Of a DNA stretch of 64,000 nt, positions 25,359-40,109 are shown piece after piece (within the stretch, counting starts at the first letter, position 1; each line of letters opens with the position of its first letter). The position numbers and the translations under genes were made by a program. The notes below the pieces were generated by a model, which worked only from the letters and a program-made list of their open reading frames with translations, was not told where the DNA came from and searched no databases. This DNA is from Chrysomallon squamiferum (lineage: Eukaryota > Mollusca > Gastropoda > Neomphalida > Peltospiridae): contig CM022665.1 in NCBI GenBank assembly GCA_012295275.1, forward strand, positions 17,216,476 to 17,280,475, written 5' to 3'.

Positions 25359-26659
25359 GTAAGTAATTCAGTAACACGTTTTAAATTAATAACTCGGAAA
25401 ACACAGACATAAATTATAAATAAACGATTTTATTTTACAAAATTTTGTGGACGAATTTTACAAAAGGCTGCTTGTGAGCATAACACAGGCATCAAAGTAT
25501 TGAAGTTTTTGTAATAAATTTATTTGCTTATAAAAGAAATAAAATCATAATTTGGCAGTGACATCAACGGCTGCATCTTAACCGGAAGTTTCTTTTCCAC
25601 GCCCACATTTGTGTTCTTTGGACGGATTGGCTGGCCTCCTGAGGTCAAAAGTCAAATGGTATGTATGAACGGAAAATCCAGATCACAGTTACTAATAATA
25701 TGAGCTTTTCGTTGACCTTAGTGATTTTTGAAAATCACAGCTTGAAAGCTGAGTGTATTTATATTTAATAATACTAAAACGAATGGTAACAATTCCATTC
25801 TGATGGTTACTGACGTACGTTATCTAACCTCTGATAAGTCAACGTATTATTGTTGGTAAATTGACTTTTCTTACTTCTAATAATTAGACATTCACAAGAA
25901 TATAACACATTTCCTTTACTAGGATAATTTTATGGTGATAATCACTTGCAGTAAGATGTCTTATTCACTTGCAGTGATTTGACCTACCAGTAAAAGCAAC
26001 CGATCATACGAGGTCTAATGAATATGACTCAACTGTTGGCGGTAATGTGACCCATACTCACTGATTCTAAAAATATCTAATCATTGATTTTAACACGATC
26101 TAATCATTTGGATGTTGTCATTTTTCAGTTATGATGGAATCACCGGCACAAATGCACCGTTTCTCTACTTGCACTTTTCACTGGTACCTTAATACACTCG
26201 TTGCTTTTAAACACCTTCATCAATACTTAAATATAAAACGTCATTCCCGCTCCACCATATCATTTTCCCGTTCTAACAAAAGAGGAAAAGATCATCTAAT
26301 AATGATATCTCTAACTGCTATAATATGAAATCCTTTTTAGTGGCAGTTTCTCTTCGGATATAGAATTCAGGTCTAGATTTTGAAATTCTATGTGTTAGCA
26401 ATGACTGTATGAGTTATATACCCTCAGATTTTGTAAAAATCACTGGGTGCTAGCATTATCTATTTGAATAATTATAAACTTCAAATCAATACAAAACTAA
26501 TGTTCTAAACTATACACATTCTACAGCGGTAAAGCAACGGAAATCGACACACCAGGCCTGACGAAATATTGCTTTGTACATTAGGCAGCTCGATATATGT
26601 CTAGAATTGCCCAGATAAGAAATAATTACAAATTCTAGAAAAAAAACGTTCAACATACT

Positions 26660-27360
26660 AATAAGTGATTTTCCCTGTTGTAAAGATATACGATCTTCTC
26701 GGTTATAAATGTACGTGATTATTACCTTTGTAAAATATTAGTGACGTACATGATTTTCCCTCTGATACTATACGTGATTGTTACCTTTGTGAAATACTAT
26801 TGATTTTCCCTCTTATGAAATGTACATGATTATAATCCTTTGAAAAATATTACTGACAAACGTAATTATTATCTTTAAAATATTACTGAGTAGTTGATTT
26901 TCCCTCTACTACATGTAGGTGATTATTATGTCTGTAATATATTTCCTGTTATTAAAATCTTACATATTTATGTACATTAAGATGCCCTTTGTAAACTATT
27001 TAATTATGTAAACATCCCTGTTCAGTTTGTTATTATAAACACGTTATCATTACCTTTGTACAATATTTGCAACTACTTATTTAAACTATTACGAACACAT
27101 GTGATTACTGCCGTTGTAAATTATTACGGCATGTAAATTTCCCTTTTAAAGCTGTCAAATATCATGAATGTGTATGGTTATTCCCAGTTTAAACTATTAC
27201 AAATAGACGTATTAATTTATAAACTATTATACTAGCTAGTAGATGTACGTGATTATTTCCCCGTTTAAATAAATCCAGATGAACGTGATATTTTTTTCTA
27301 AACTACTACAGAAATATGTAATTATTTCTTTTTTTTTAAATATTACAGATATCGGATGGT
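26660..27360 (+). repeat. Decayed tandem repeat 3' of the transgelin-like gene
   Basis: A loose repeat of roughly 40-70 bp with recurring blocks TACGTGATTATTACCTTTGT, AAAATATTACTGA and TGATTTTCCCTCT. Divergence increases towards 27360. Nothing else is seen here. Confidence 0.55.
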
Positions 27361-27506
27361 GTACGCAATCCTAGATAATCGGATTTAATTTTAAACATTT
27401 GTTTTTCTGTTAATCCAGAAATTTCTATTTAGCTTATCAAGATGTCATGAATATCATGCATTTGTAATTATTATTATTATTGTTGTTTGTATTTGTATTA
27501 TTTGTA

Positions 27507-27512
27507 TTTATT
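27507..27512 (-). terminator. Candidate poly(A) signal of the transgelin-like gene
   Basis: AATAAA on the minus strand, about 170 bp after the stop codon at 27681. Other AT-rich hexamers are nearby, so this is one plausible site, not a unique one. Confidence 0.35.
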
Positions 27513-27680
27513 TATCCTGAGCAACTTATCAAAAATGATACGAATCCACTGCCATTTGAATTACGTTATCCTGGAAAGCTTTCCAAAAACAGTTTAGCCA
27601 CATAACGAACATGATTTGATAGGAAGTTCTACACTGACATCCTGCCTCTAACACGTTGTAGTAATAAAACGATGTATTTT

Positions 27681-30600
27681 TCACTCCTTCAAAATCATCC
27701 TCTTTTTGCCGAAATTCATTCCGCTCTGGTTAGCTCCCTTGTTTGTTCCGTACTGCAATGAAATGACAGCCTCGCTAGCTCTGAGAATTTCCGGTGAAAA
27801 GTTTCTTCTGTTCTCTTCACATTTTCGTGGCCACCAGCGCTGACCGTTGAAAGATGGGTGTGACTCGTACTGCAAGAAAAAAAAAATATATATACTTAAG
27901 TTAATAGTAAAACGGAATGTTCAAGAGCAAGAACAAAAAATATGACTGCAAACAATGTATAGGAATAGTTGTAGTAGCAGTAGTAAGTGAAGTATTAGTA
28001 GTAATAATAATAACAATAACAACAACAACAGTAATAATAATAATTATTATTATCATCAGCAGCAGCAACAGCAGCATCATCGTTATTTTTATTATTATTA
28101 TTCACAACAATACTCATAATAATAAGAACAAAAATATTAACAACATCTGTTATAATAATAATGATAATAATAATAATAACAACATAAATAAATAATAACA
28201 ACAATAATAACAATTACAATAATAATAAATACATAAATAAACAAACAGTCGTGTGAAAATATATATATAAGTAAAAACTAGTATGTATCAATAATATATA
28301 GAAGTAAAAAGAGCAACAATTAAATGAAAAATTTTAAAAATTGCAAAATAAAAATTAATAATTTTTTTTTTTTTTTTTAAATTAGACCATTAGTAATACA
28401 CAAAAGGAATAAATATATATAAAATGAAACGTGTATGTGCCAAATTAATACTTGTAAAAAACAAAATAATAATAATAATTTAATTTAAAAAACTAATAAT
28501 AATAAAATAAATTAAACAAGAAAGAAGAAGAAGACGAAGAAAATAAAAGCAAGAGAAAAATAAATATGAATGACATCTGACGTTTCTATCAACTTGCCAC
28601 TTGGTGTTACGTGCAAAACGTTAGAGTTAGAAACCTGAAAATAATTATATATATGTAACCGCCAAAAGGAAACGAAATCGGAAGCAGAAACAACAACAAC
28701 AAAAAAATTAATCTGATACTGTAGACATTTATTTACCCAACTATTTTAATAACCCAAAACAAGTCATTCGTAGATTAGGTCATGCTGACTTTTATCTCAA
28801 ATATGTTTTAACCCAGGTCAGTGTCTGCAAAAGTCTAAGATAAGGCACATAACGTGTTTATATATATATATATTCTTTAAAACATTATTAAAATTTAATA
28901 AGAAAGAATTTATGAATAAAGAAAATGAAAAAGAAAAGAAGAAATGTGAATGAAGAAAAATGTTATTACGTCTTAACTGGGGTAATTAAAGAGAAATGAA
29001 AAGACGAATGAACAGAAAAAAGGAATGAATAAGGATGAAAAACAAGAATGGCTGAGAATACTAATGAGAAAAAGAAAGAAACCCAAGAGTATGGAAATGG
29101 GGGGGGGGAGAAAACAACGCATAAATAAATTGAAGATATGATTAAAGGAAGAAAGATAGAAGCGGAGAAAGAAAATACATTAAAGAAAAGATTTAATTAT
29201 GGAAAGAAAAGAAACGAAGGACGGATGAAAGGAACAACAAAAGAGGGAATGTTATCTAATTATTAAAAAAGCAATTGATCTTTTAAAAAAGACATACAAA
29301 AAAAAAGAAGAAAGAAAAAGGATGAAAAAAAGGGCGAAAGCAACAAAAGTACCAGAGTACAAATACTAAAAGAAACCAAGTTATGATATTTTAAAAAGAT
29401 CGGTTAGTTGCACTTTTGTACCGGTACAGTAAAAGAACTGGACTTAAAAAGACATTTAAAACCTTCACTTCGAACGTAAAGAATACATTAGTGTTCGTAC
29501 AACATCATCAAACGTTCGTAGGAAGTTTTCTAGAGTTTATAATGTTCGAACACAAAGTTCTTCAAAGTGACGAGAAGCTAGCTTTTCAAATGAACTACTG
29601 CAGATGTACATAGAAATTGCCATTATTTTGGGAGTATACATTGAAAGGCCAATACTGTTACTACTTCCGTTTTTCGTTTATCAAGTGCACCGATTTTAAC
29701 GTTTAAAGTCTATAGACAAAACAGCTATAGTGTTTGTAGTCGACAAACAAAATAATGAAAATTCTAACTGAAATTCTTTTATTTAAGTACTCCAGTAAAT
29801 TTATAATTCCTTGAAAGCTCAAACGTACAAATCGACTCAGACTGAAACTCACAAACTGACGCATTCTCATGCTCATGCAAATCAACGCATTATTATTTTT
29901 TTTTAGATGTTATCAAATTCACAGATCGAAGCATTCTTAAACTGACACAAACCGTCGCATTAAAAAAACTGACACAAAACGAGGCATTCTCAAACTCACA
30001 AACTGACGCATTCTCAAACTCCTGTTCTCTCAACATATTAAAACTCTGTAGACTTCAAAGCTTACCTCTGTTCCCAGCGCTCTGATTGTGGCACACACTT
30101 GCCACAGATTAGTTCTTTCGTACAAACAGTCAGTCTGAAACACGTTGGCCTCGGAGATGCCGTACTGTTGACACTTTAGTACGAAAAGTTCAATACGCTC
30201 ACGTTCTCTAGCCGCTCGAAAAGCTTCGCTGCAGTTTGGGTTAAAAGTCTTGCTTTGGAAGTTGAGCTTCATGGAGTCAGGCAGGCACACGTTGATTGCT
30301 CTGAAAGAAAATATAAAAATGTTTAATATGTTTTTAATAATTATAATACAGAGTTACATTTTGTATGCATTTATTCAGTGTAATGTGCTATGACGTATAA
30401 TAATTATAATACAAGTGTTAAACACAACAAAGTACAGGTACCGGATCAATTACCCGGACTCCTTGTCATTCCGGATTTCTGGATATTCCGGTACCAAGGC
30501 ATCTAAATGTGTAAATAATTAGCCATAAACATTTTAAAATTAAAAACATAAAGAAAATTGGTTATAAACATCCGTGGCGGCTCGACACGTAAACAGTGCG

Positions 30601-32402
30601 GCGAGTGAATGAACACCACATGGCTTGAAAGAGTAGCTCCGGTCTGGTGAGGACAACACCCGCGCGCGCGAACTATGAAAATAGCGTCGGGAAAAAACTT
30701 CCGATTTTCTGGTCATTCAGGATTTCAGGACGCCGGGTAATTGGTCTGGTATCTGAATAGCACAGTGCATTACAAGATAAATACAATCCAATAATCAAAT
30801 TAAATTAGAGTAGGCCTGGGGTGTAATAGATCGTAAGTTCGATTGCAGCTCAGTGCTCATATTGGTCTATTTCCCGTCTCAGCTACTGATCCTTAAATGG
30901 TTTATGAAAGGCCATGCAATATTCGTTTCTATCTAAGGGAAGATGTATTTAGAATGTTCTTTCTTTTTAGGAACGTAATGTCTTTCTTTTTTTATATCTT
31001 AATTATACAAAACCAACTCGTCTGATATATAACATCTGTTCTAGGCAGGCAAATTAATAATCTTACATTACAAGAATCGACTTCTCGTACAGGTTCATAC
31101 TGAGAGACAACTGGGAGGTACAAAACTACACAGACTTTGCTCTCTGATTAATTTTCTGATATCTTAATTTAAAATAACCTTGAGAGAAAGCCTCGTTTTT
31201 TTTATGGATTTTTTTTGGGGTTTTTTTTTTTTTTTTTGTGTGCGTGTTTTTTTGTTGTTGTTTTTCATGATTTGAACATTAAGATAAACAAACCGTCTTT
31301 TAAACATTTTAAATCCAAGTTCAAAGTTAATTCAAAAGCTTTTTTTCTTAGTCGAAATGATAAGGTTTAAACAAATTTTGATCCATACGTTACAATAAAC
31401 CTACTGGCAAAATAGAAATCTTTATCTATACGTTGCAGACAAATCCTACTTGCAAAGTAGAAATAGGTGTCTGGACGTTACAGCAGAAGTTTTGAGCAAA
31501 AAAAAAAAAAAAAAAGAAAGAAAAATCTTTATCTATATGTTACAACAAAACCTTCGAGCATAGGAGATATCTTTGTCTACACGTTACCACAAGACCGTCT
31601 TGAAAATGAGATATCTTTGTCTATACGTTTACAAACAAAACTTTCGTGCAAATAAGACATTTTTATCTATACAACAAAACCTTTGTGCAAAGGAGAAATC
31701 TTTATCTATATGTTACAAACAAAACCTACTTGCACAGTAGGAATCCGTCTCGGAGAACCTTGTAGAAGTTTTCCATGACCTTGTAACGTTCGTTTGACTG
31801 TTCGATTGGGAAAGATTCGCCAGTCAGGAACTGCAACCAGGCCAGACATTTCTTTGCTTCTTCTGGATCGAAAGCATTGTCAATCTGAAATTATATAAAT
31901 ATGGGAAATGATTATTTACAACTATTAATTTAGCCACATCATATACATACATTTTGATTTATTTTAAAACGGCGAAATAGCAATGTATGTCTTTGATAGT
32001 TTAAAAATGAAGGAATCACGTATTTGGGAAAAAAAAACCCAGAATAATCACGTGTATCTACAATATTATTAATATCTATAAGTAACTGGTAAACTAGACT
32101 GAAGTAAGATAATTATCATAAGAACTGTTCTGACCACTGTCGTATTAATCTTTAGACGATTTTGTTCACAGCATATCTATCATTATGTTCTTCCTAGTGA
32201 TGTTTAATAGTCAGCAATCAAATAAAAAACAAATAAAAATTTCAGTTTGAATTAAATGCTTTCTGTTATATAATGATTGTATTCTAAATTTAGTACACCT
32301 TTTATTTTTAATATTATTTTGATATCATCTTAGACTGGGGAATTCTCTTCAGTCAAACCCGTTTATTAATTTTATTCTCTGAGAGACTAAGTAACTTTGT
32401 AA

Positions 32403-32442
<40 letters not shown>

Positions 32443-33667
32443 TTAATAATATCTAAAACGAATATTTTGTAACGGCTTTTACTTAGCGTTTGATTTGTAA
32501 TAAGACACTGAAGGAATTTTTCATGAAAATTTAAAAAAATAAATAAATAAAAATACTTAAAAAAAATAAATATATAAAAAATAAATATGTTTCTTCGAAC
32601 CCTTAAATGTGAACCAATTAGCTGTATTTAGTAATTATGCAACTTATACGCATTTAACCCCAAAATTCATTAAAGACTTTGTCGTTCCCTATGGCACCAG
32701 TTGTTCATAAACCGTTTTAGATTCCAGACCTGTTTGTTTGGTTCACAAAGTGAAAACTTACAAGTGTTGTTCAGATTCCTCGCCTTATATAGCCCAGCCA
32801 CTTAGCACTGCGCTATATACAGTGCTTCAGTTTACGTCACTAGTATGGGAAAAACCGTTAGAGATAATGAGTGGGGAAAAAAAGAGGTGCCGAGTAGAAA
32901 TAAACAGGATGAGATGTACTGCACCACTGATACATTTTCAGAGGTGAATAACGCGAGATGCAAGATCTGCAAAACTATGAAGATGTATAATATCTGCCGG
33001 GGATTAAAAAAAAATGTGGTGCAGAAGATTTTTAAAATATAAAAAACAAAAATATGATTTATGTGTATAATCTGTGCATTGTTGTAGGCGCGTTCTTGTG
33101 GTTCGTGGTGATAATGATGATGATGATATAGACGTGATGGTGATGATGGTGGTTGTGACGGTGAAGCCGCGGCTGTTGTTGTTGTTTTTTGTTGCTGTAG
33201 TTGGTGCTATTATTCCTACTGCAGTTGCAGTTGCTGCTGTTGGTATTATCCCTGCCGTTGTCATCATTATTTTTTTTTTAAATTAATTTCTGTAATTAGC
33301 TCTGAAGTAAACATTAGCAAAAGTCTGTCAAAGGTAACTAACTGGACCTCGCTATAAAGACCCTGGGTTATAAATAACTGACTTTGAAATCGGCATGAGC
33401 TGAAAAGTGTCAAAATGCGATATGCAGCGCGTAAATGGTTTACACTCACGCAGAGCAAGATAAATAAATGAAGAAACCGCGATGACTTGAATTATATAAA
33501 TAAATTATAATCAAAAAGCTGGAGACAAAAGTGTTAGGTCATTTACTATTTTATTTTTTTCATTATATGTATATACATACATACATACACATATATATAT
33601 ATATACTTACATACATACATACATACATACATACGTACATACATACATACATACATACATACATACA

Positions 33668-33701
<34 letters not shown>

Positions 33702-34802
33702 CATACATATATATAACAGTTCAGATAAAGTACACTGGTTAGTTTTCAACCCTCGACTATTGGATAACAAATTATTAAAATTATTTATTCTATTTCTGTC
33801 GTCTGCTGTTGGATTTTAAACACGCTGATTAATTTTCTCACAGACGGTATAGAATATCTATCCGGTAATTGTAACATCAAAGTAGCTCGAAGGGTGCGAA
33901 TAACTAGTTTAGAAAACAACCGATGAAATTTTTTGTTTTTTTATTGTTGAAACAGATAACGAAAAACAATAAGGAACGTTTGTCTTTCCATTGTAAAAAC
34001 CGTTTTGAATACTTAAGCGTTTATTTAATTCAATTTCATTTTTCCTTAAAAACTTGATTCTTGAAAAACATCTGACATAACTCATAAACTGGAAATCACA
34101 TATAAAACAATATTATAAATATATAATTGTAATAATCAGGATGTATGAGGATGTGTTTGGGTGAATATGAATTAATGTCGTATGTACATCTAATTAGAAA
34201 TAGGACATGTGTATATTCGGAAGCAATAGATAATATTCGGGAAAACACATTTAATCGTTACCTCACAGATGCCAAATCCAGCTGACGAAAATCATCGTAA
34301 AAGAAAAACTAAAGCAATGACTATATAAGAATAATCATTCACTCTAACCACTAAGCCAAAAGCTGCTTCCTGTAAATAGGAAAGATAGGACAGACCATGT
34401 TTTTACATTGTTTTTACATTGTTTTTACATTGTTTCAACACGAATAACACTCTCGAGGGTAAGCAAAATTTATTCCCAAGCCGACTGCGAAGATTCGGTT
34501 ACCCAACACGAAACCAATAGTTTGCATTAACATTCAACACAACCAACACTGGCAACCTTTAAATAATCTCTAATCTGTTTTTTTGTTTGTTCAACACATC
34601 ACGAAGATATCGACTTCAGGCAGTTCTTTCTCCCCGGTGCCGGTTTAATAGCCACGTTGTACAGACAGCTAACGTGTAAAACAGGAAACTGAGATGCCTA
34701 ACAAGTAGTTTTGCAAGTAACGTAGGAAACGGATGTTTTTTTGCAAGAACATGACGTATAACTAAAGAACGTTTTTGCATAAGTAACTGGAACGCTGAAC
34801 AA

Positions 34803-34835
<33 letters not shown>

Positions 34836-36791
34836 GAGAGAGAGATGAAATTCAGATACTGTAAAAAAAAATTATTATATAAACTCAATAACTATATTCT
34901 GACTTGAAATAACAAACGTAGACGTGATTATTTCGTAATAGTTTTAAATTTATAATTGATGCCTGCGATTTTCGATTAACTGACTATACAACAGACAGAA
35001 ATAGTTTGAGACTTCTCATGTAATTAAGCTATATCAACACAAACTCTTGTTGTAGCAGCACATTCAGTTAAGTCAGAACGTGAATGGATAAACAGTAATT
35101 AAAACAGAGGCTTGATTTTCAAATATAGAGACCAGAACGTAAAAAGAATGTTCTTTTGTTGTTGTTGTTTTCATAGCTTAAATTATCGAAAAAAGGCTTT
35201 TGTGCACGCTGACGTGGTTTGGGGGAGGGAGGGTATTTATATATAGGCTACTCGTACTAAGAACAATACTACTTCAGTGGATACAAAATTTCGTAAAAAT
35301 ATCATTTTCATAACGTTTCGTTAACATAAACTCTCAGTAAACTCTCGATAAACATGTCAGCCGTAGCAGTCTATCAAGTTAGCTGTTCCTCTAAGTTTTA
35401 TTCTGATGACATATAAAGACTTTTTGTTGAAGGCAATCTGTAGGCGGCTTAGCTTGGTGTCTTTGTACAACGATCCATTGTTATTTGCATGCAAACAAAA
35501 TAAATAATCATTTCTTTACGATATACGTAAGTTAAAATGCAGACCTCTGCTACCCGTATCACTAATACGAAAATATTCCTTTAAAGAAACTTTTAAAATT
35601 AATTTTGTAGTTGCATAAAGAAAATGTAGTATTGATTTTAAAAAATAATTTAAAAAAATATATAAAAGCAGAACTACGAGGGTTACTCTTACGTGATGAA
35701 AATATGAAATAATCTATACAGATCGGTTTATCCAAATGTACGCTGTGACAACTGTTGATCGAAAAGAAAAGAAAAAGGACACCATCGCTGATTGTTCCTG
35801 CGAGTCAGTGATCTTTACTCAGAAAGTTTGAGATGATCCAGTAAATTAAAACCAGGTTTGTACAGTTATAATTTTTATTACATCAATCTTTTCGGTCCAG
35901 GCAGATGTTGTTTGTTTCGTTGTTGTATTTTTTTTATTTATTTTTTATTTTTTTTTTCAAAAATAATCAATTTGCTTACTGTATTAAATGATTTTCAACT
36001 GTAATCACAGTTGAAAATAAAAATAAATTTTAAAATTCTCTTTCCTAAAGCTATTTAAAAACAAATTTTCAAAAATTATAATAACAATAATAATATCAGT
36101 AGTAATAAGGTGATGAAGAAGAAAAGCAAGAAGAAGAAGACAAATATCTTCAATTCAAATTTTTTCTTAGCGAAATCCTTTTAGGAAAAAAAAACACCTC
36201 AGTATTAAAAATTAAATAAGTTGCTAGTATTTTTAACAAGAGAATACTTAGTTAACTTTTACCAATAAATATCTAGTTAGTGAACCGATTACATTCACAT
36301 TTAGCACGTAATGGTTACCTTTAACTGTGTTTCCCTGGCATACCCATGTTTCAAAGCTCGATAGTCGCCATATTTCGCCATCTTTGAATCCCCGGAACCT
36401 CCAAATCTTGCCATTCCCTTACAAACTAAAGTGTCCATCCAGATATCAAGTAAACTCTTTAAAATCCGCCCCGCTATCAGCACGGCAAGATATCACCATG
36501 GCGACACTATCTGATTTTATATCAAGTGACACATTCTCTACATTTTACTGCTTCGTGTTGTGTATATTTTATTTTAACTCCGAGTCTTCTGTTTTATTTA
36601 TTTAAACAAAAACACCATGATCATATATACAAACAAGTTAACAAAAAATATATTTAAGTTTTGTGATGTTTTCTTTTTAGATGATCTTATAGTGTTGTTA
36701 TTATTTGTTCCAATTCGTCTATGTGTTTCTGTTTTATTTATTTATTTAATTTAATTTAATTTAATTTAATTTAATTTAATTTAATTTAATT

Positions 36792-36874
<83 letters not shown>

Positions 36875-39152
36875 TTCATTATTAATGACAGGTGCATTTT
36901 AATGGGGAAAAAACTGCTGGTTTATCCTAAAGAAAACTCTTTAATATTTCAGCAGTCTGAGATATTAAAAGAGAGAATTATCTTCACAGATAAAAATGAT
37001 TTTCTCACATGATATCTTCTGAACTTTGCCGCCAAGAACTGTCTTCTTCAGTCCAACCCTCGACTACTAGTAACCGCGCCAGTCCAGTTATTACTGTATT
37101 AAATGACTTTCAACTGTAATCCAGATTAAGCTGTCCAGACCAGATTAAGCATTATTGTCTACTCTAGTCTACTGGATAAGAACAAGAAAACAGCACATAG
37201 AGAATCCAAACATAATATAATTATTAGAAACACTCGTTATTCTTACTGCTATGAGAGAAAATAAATAAATAAATAAATAAAATCGTATTCTCTCATCGCA
37301 GTATGAAAATAGGTTTTGAAGATAAATGGATGGACTATCAGAAGCTAAATAAAGCTTTCAGAATTTTGACTTTTCCTGTTTGTTTTCTGTGAAGTCGGCG
37401 ATCCAGACATTAAGATTCGAGTTTTTATCTCGGAGAAAATTTGTTTGAATTTACTGTTTCGTCATCAGTCTTCTTGAGAAGGGGAAAGTACTGCTGCGAA
37501 TTAGACAAAGAACCGGCCTGAGAGGTAATTAGATCAATTCTGGCTATCATACTGATTATTAGGAAACAGGAGAGTTTGTGGTGTGTTATCCGCCTGTAAA
37601 AACTGATGGAAATATATTTAGCGAATACAAAATATCTGTTTTCCAGTAATTTGTGCTAGTTAATTTACAAATATAGTAATGACGTTAAATAAACATACTT
37701 CTTTAAAAAATATATATTTTAAAAAAATCGTGTTTGTGCTATTCTGAGAGTGTCAATGCTGTTGCTTCTAACATGTACGACTATTAGACTGGTTGGGAAA
37801 AACAGAATACCATTTAATAATCTAATAACCTTTGCTCAAATTTTCAGAGGATTTAAAATAATTATCTCTCATTTTCTGTCAGGAGAGAAGTGTGTTTATT
37901 GCAAACTCCAGCAAAGATCTGTCTAATTACATCCAGACCTTGTCCAGTTAAACCTTTCCATTTCTGTTTTGTCATGTCGAGCTTACAACTCAAACCTAAC
38001 CCATTTCATGTACTCTGATTTAAACTATTTTGAATTATTTTATTTTAAAAAAACCCGTCTCTCTAGTTTAGTTTATTTTTACTGCAGAACTTTTCTAAAC
38101 ATAGAAAAGCCGAGTTTAAAGTACAAACTGTACTCTACGAGTAGCGGCTAAAAATAGCAACATCGGCGTCTGTTTCTCAAATTATTTCCCGCATTATGTT
38201 TTTTTTAAAACATAGACTGAGTGAAAAATAAAACCGACTGGTGCTCTAAAGCAATAAAGAAAACCGTTTACTGCATAGCAGACTCGTCAAACTTGTCTGT
38301 ATAAATTATTAACTTTTCACCATTGCCAAAACTATGGTAGCACAGTCTATCACAATTTCATGTTAGCAAGGAAGGAAGTTATGTAGCGCTGCAGACAAGT
38401 AAATCAGTTCTGTCCGAAGATTTCATCAGCGCCAAAACTACGGTAGTTCATTCTGTCATCAATTTAATTTTAGCGAGAACAGAATTTATTCTGACCCGCA
38501 AACAGATAAATCAGTTCTGTCCATAGATTCCATCAATGCCAAAACTACGCTAGCTCAGTTTGTCATATTTTTGCATAATAACTGATAACAAAGAATGGAA
38601 AGCATATAGCGATTTAGACATACCTCACTAGGACCCTAATTTCTGCAGTAGCTGCAGGTTCTGGTGATGACATTCTGTAGCGTGAAAATTCAGAGAAAAT
38701 AAGTTTACGACTTCAAATAATACTAACGGCCTTGAGTGAATGAATTTATGGTTAACAATACCTCAACGGTTACTGGGTGTCAGGAAAGAGTATTTGCCTA
38801 GTGATGAAATCGGAGTTATCGTTATTTCAGTTGCCAACATTATCCATTACAAGCGAGGTATATTTATAAGTACTTTCCAGACAAAGGAAAAGAAGGATAG
38901 CGGTCACTGACACGTACACCAGTTATATGGAATATTAGAATATAGGGTACAAAACATGGACTGATCTACGATTCTACGAAAGCATAAAATGCACATCTGG
39001 TTCAAAATCAAAAACTGTGACAATGTTAAGATAATGGCGATGATGATGATAGAACGATTATTAATATTATTCATTAAAAAAGGAAAAATAAATGAACAAA
39101 TAAATTAAAGAATGATTTAATAAAGTTTTTAAAAAAATCATAGCAGTTCAAT

Positions 39153-39214
<62 letters not shown>

Positions 39215-40031
39215 CAACAACATAAGCATGTTATTGCGATATGATTTTCCAAACATTTTTGTTTTGATAATTTCGGAAATTTTCAAAACACCATTAAATA
39301 CAAAACAAAAAAATAACAAAAAGAAAAAAAAAGAAAGAACAAAAGAATGGAACTAAAATGAAACAGGCCAGAATTAAATTTATCTAAAAAAAAACCCAAA
39401 AAAAAAAAAAAAACTTGCACCTGCAATATTTTAGGAATGCCGCTGCCCATTTAACAATTGCCATTTCTCCTAATTCAAACAGACAGGATAGAGAGATGAA
39501 CCAATTTGCATTTTTTCACTTATCTATAGCTGTCATTACTGCTGACGTACTAATTCAGGGAGAGTCGAAAGTTTCTCTTGTCGAAATTTTGCTGCAGTTT
39601 GGCAGACGATTTCTGCATTCATCAGCAGAGAAGAATCCAGTGACGTCTTAAAGACCTTGAACAATTTTTTTAACGACTTGGAACGAGACCAAGTGATCTT
39701 TCAAAAATGTTTTCAAAATCAGCGTGGCGCTCTTTGGTACTTTGTTAAGAGAGTTTTAATTGGGGATAAGTTGATAGGTTTCTTTTTCGGAAAAGAACTA
39801 ATTAGGAATCGTTGTAAAAGACGAGTTGTTTTTTTCTGCTTTGATCCTGAAGCATCATAATCGTTAAAATAATTGAATTTATTTATTTTCATGTGCACAT
39901 GTTTTGCTTCAGAAGGTTTTTTTTTTTGTTGTTTAAATTTCTTTTTATTATTATTATTATTATTATTTCGATGTTGTTTCCTGTTGTGATAGATGTTTTA
40001 ATTATCTCTCTCTCTCTCTATATATATATAT

Positions 40032-40109
<78 letters not shown>

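Larger units (their letters stand above)
22640..26650. other. No gene seen apart from minisatellites
   Basis: AT-rich unique DNA, the 24.3-kb minisatellite, a CT microsatellite at 25288, and two related short blocks (CCAGATGTCGCTGT at 23412, CTAGATGTCACTGT at 23598). No credible exon. Confidence 0.45.

Noticed and set aside
33531-33770. Tyr-Ile-His-Thr and Met-Tyr-Val-Cys repeat frames
   Set aside because: Translation of a CATA microsatellite. The same applies to the CA, GA, CT and ATT frames elsewhere in the window.
39415-39860. Two adjacent plus-strand frames of 78 and 67 codons
   Set aside because: No splice context joins them and no family motif is visible. They lie within the first intron of the transgelin-like gene.
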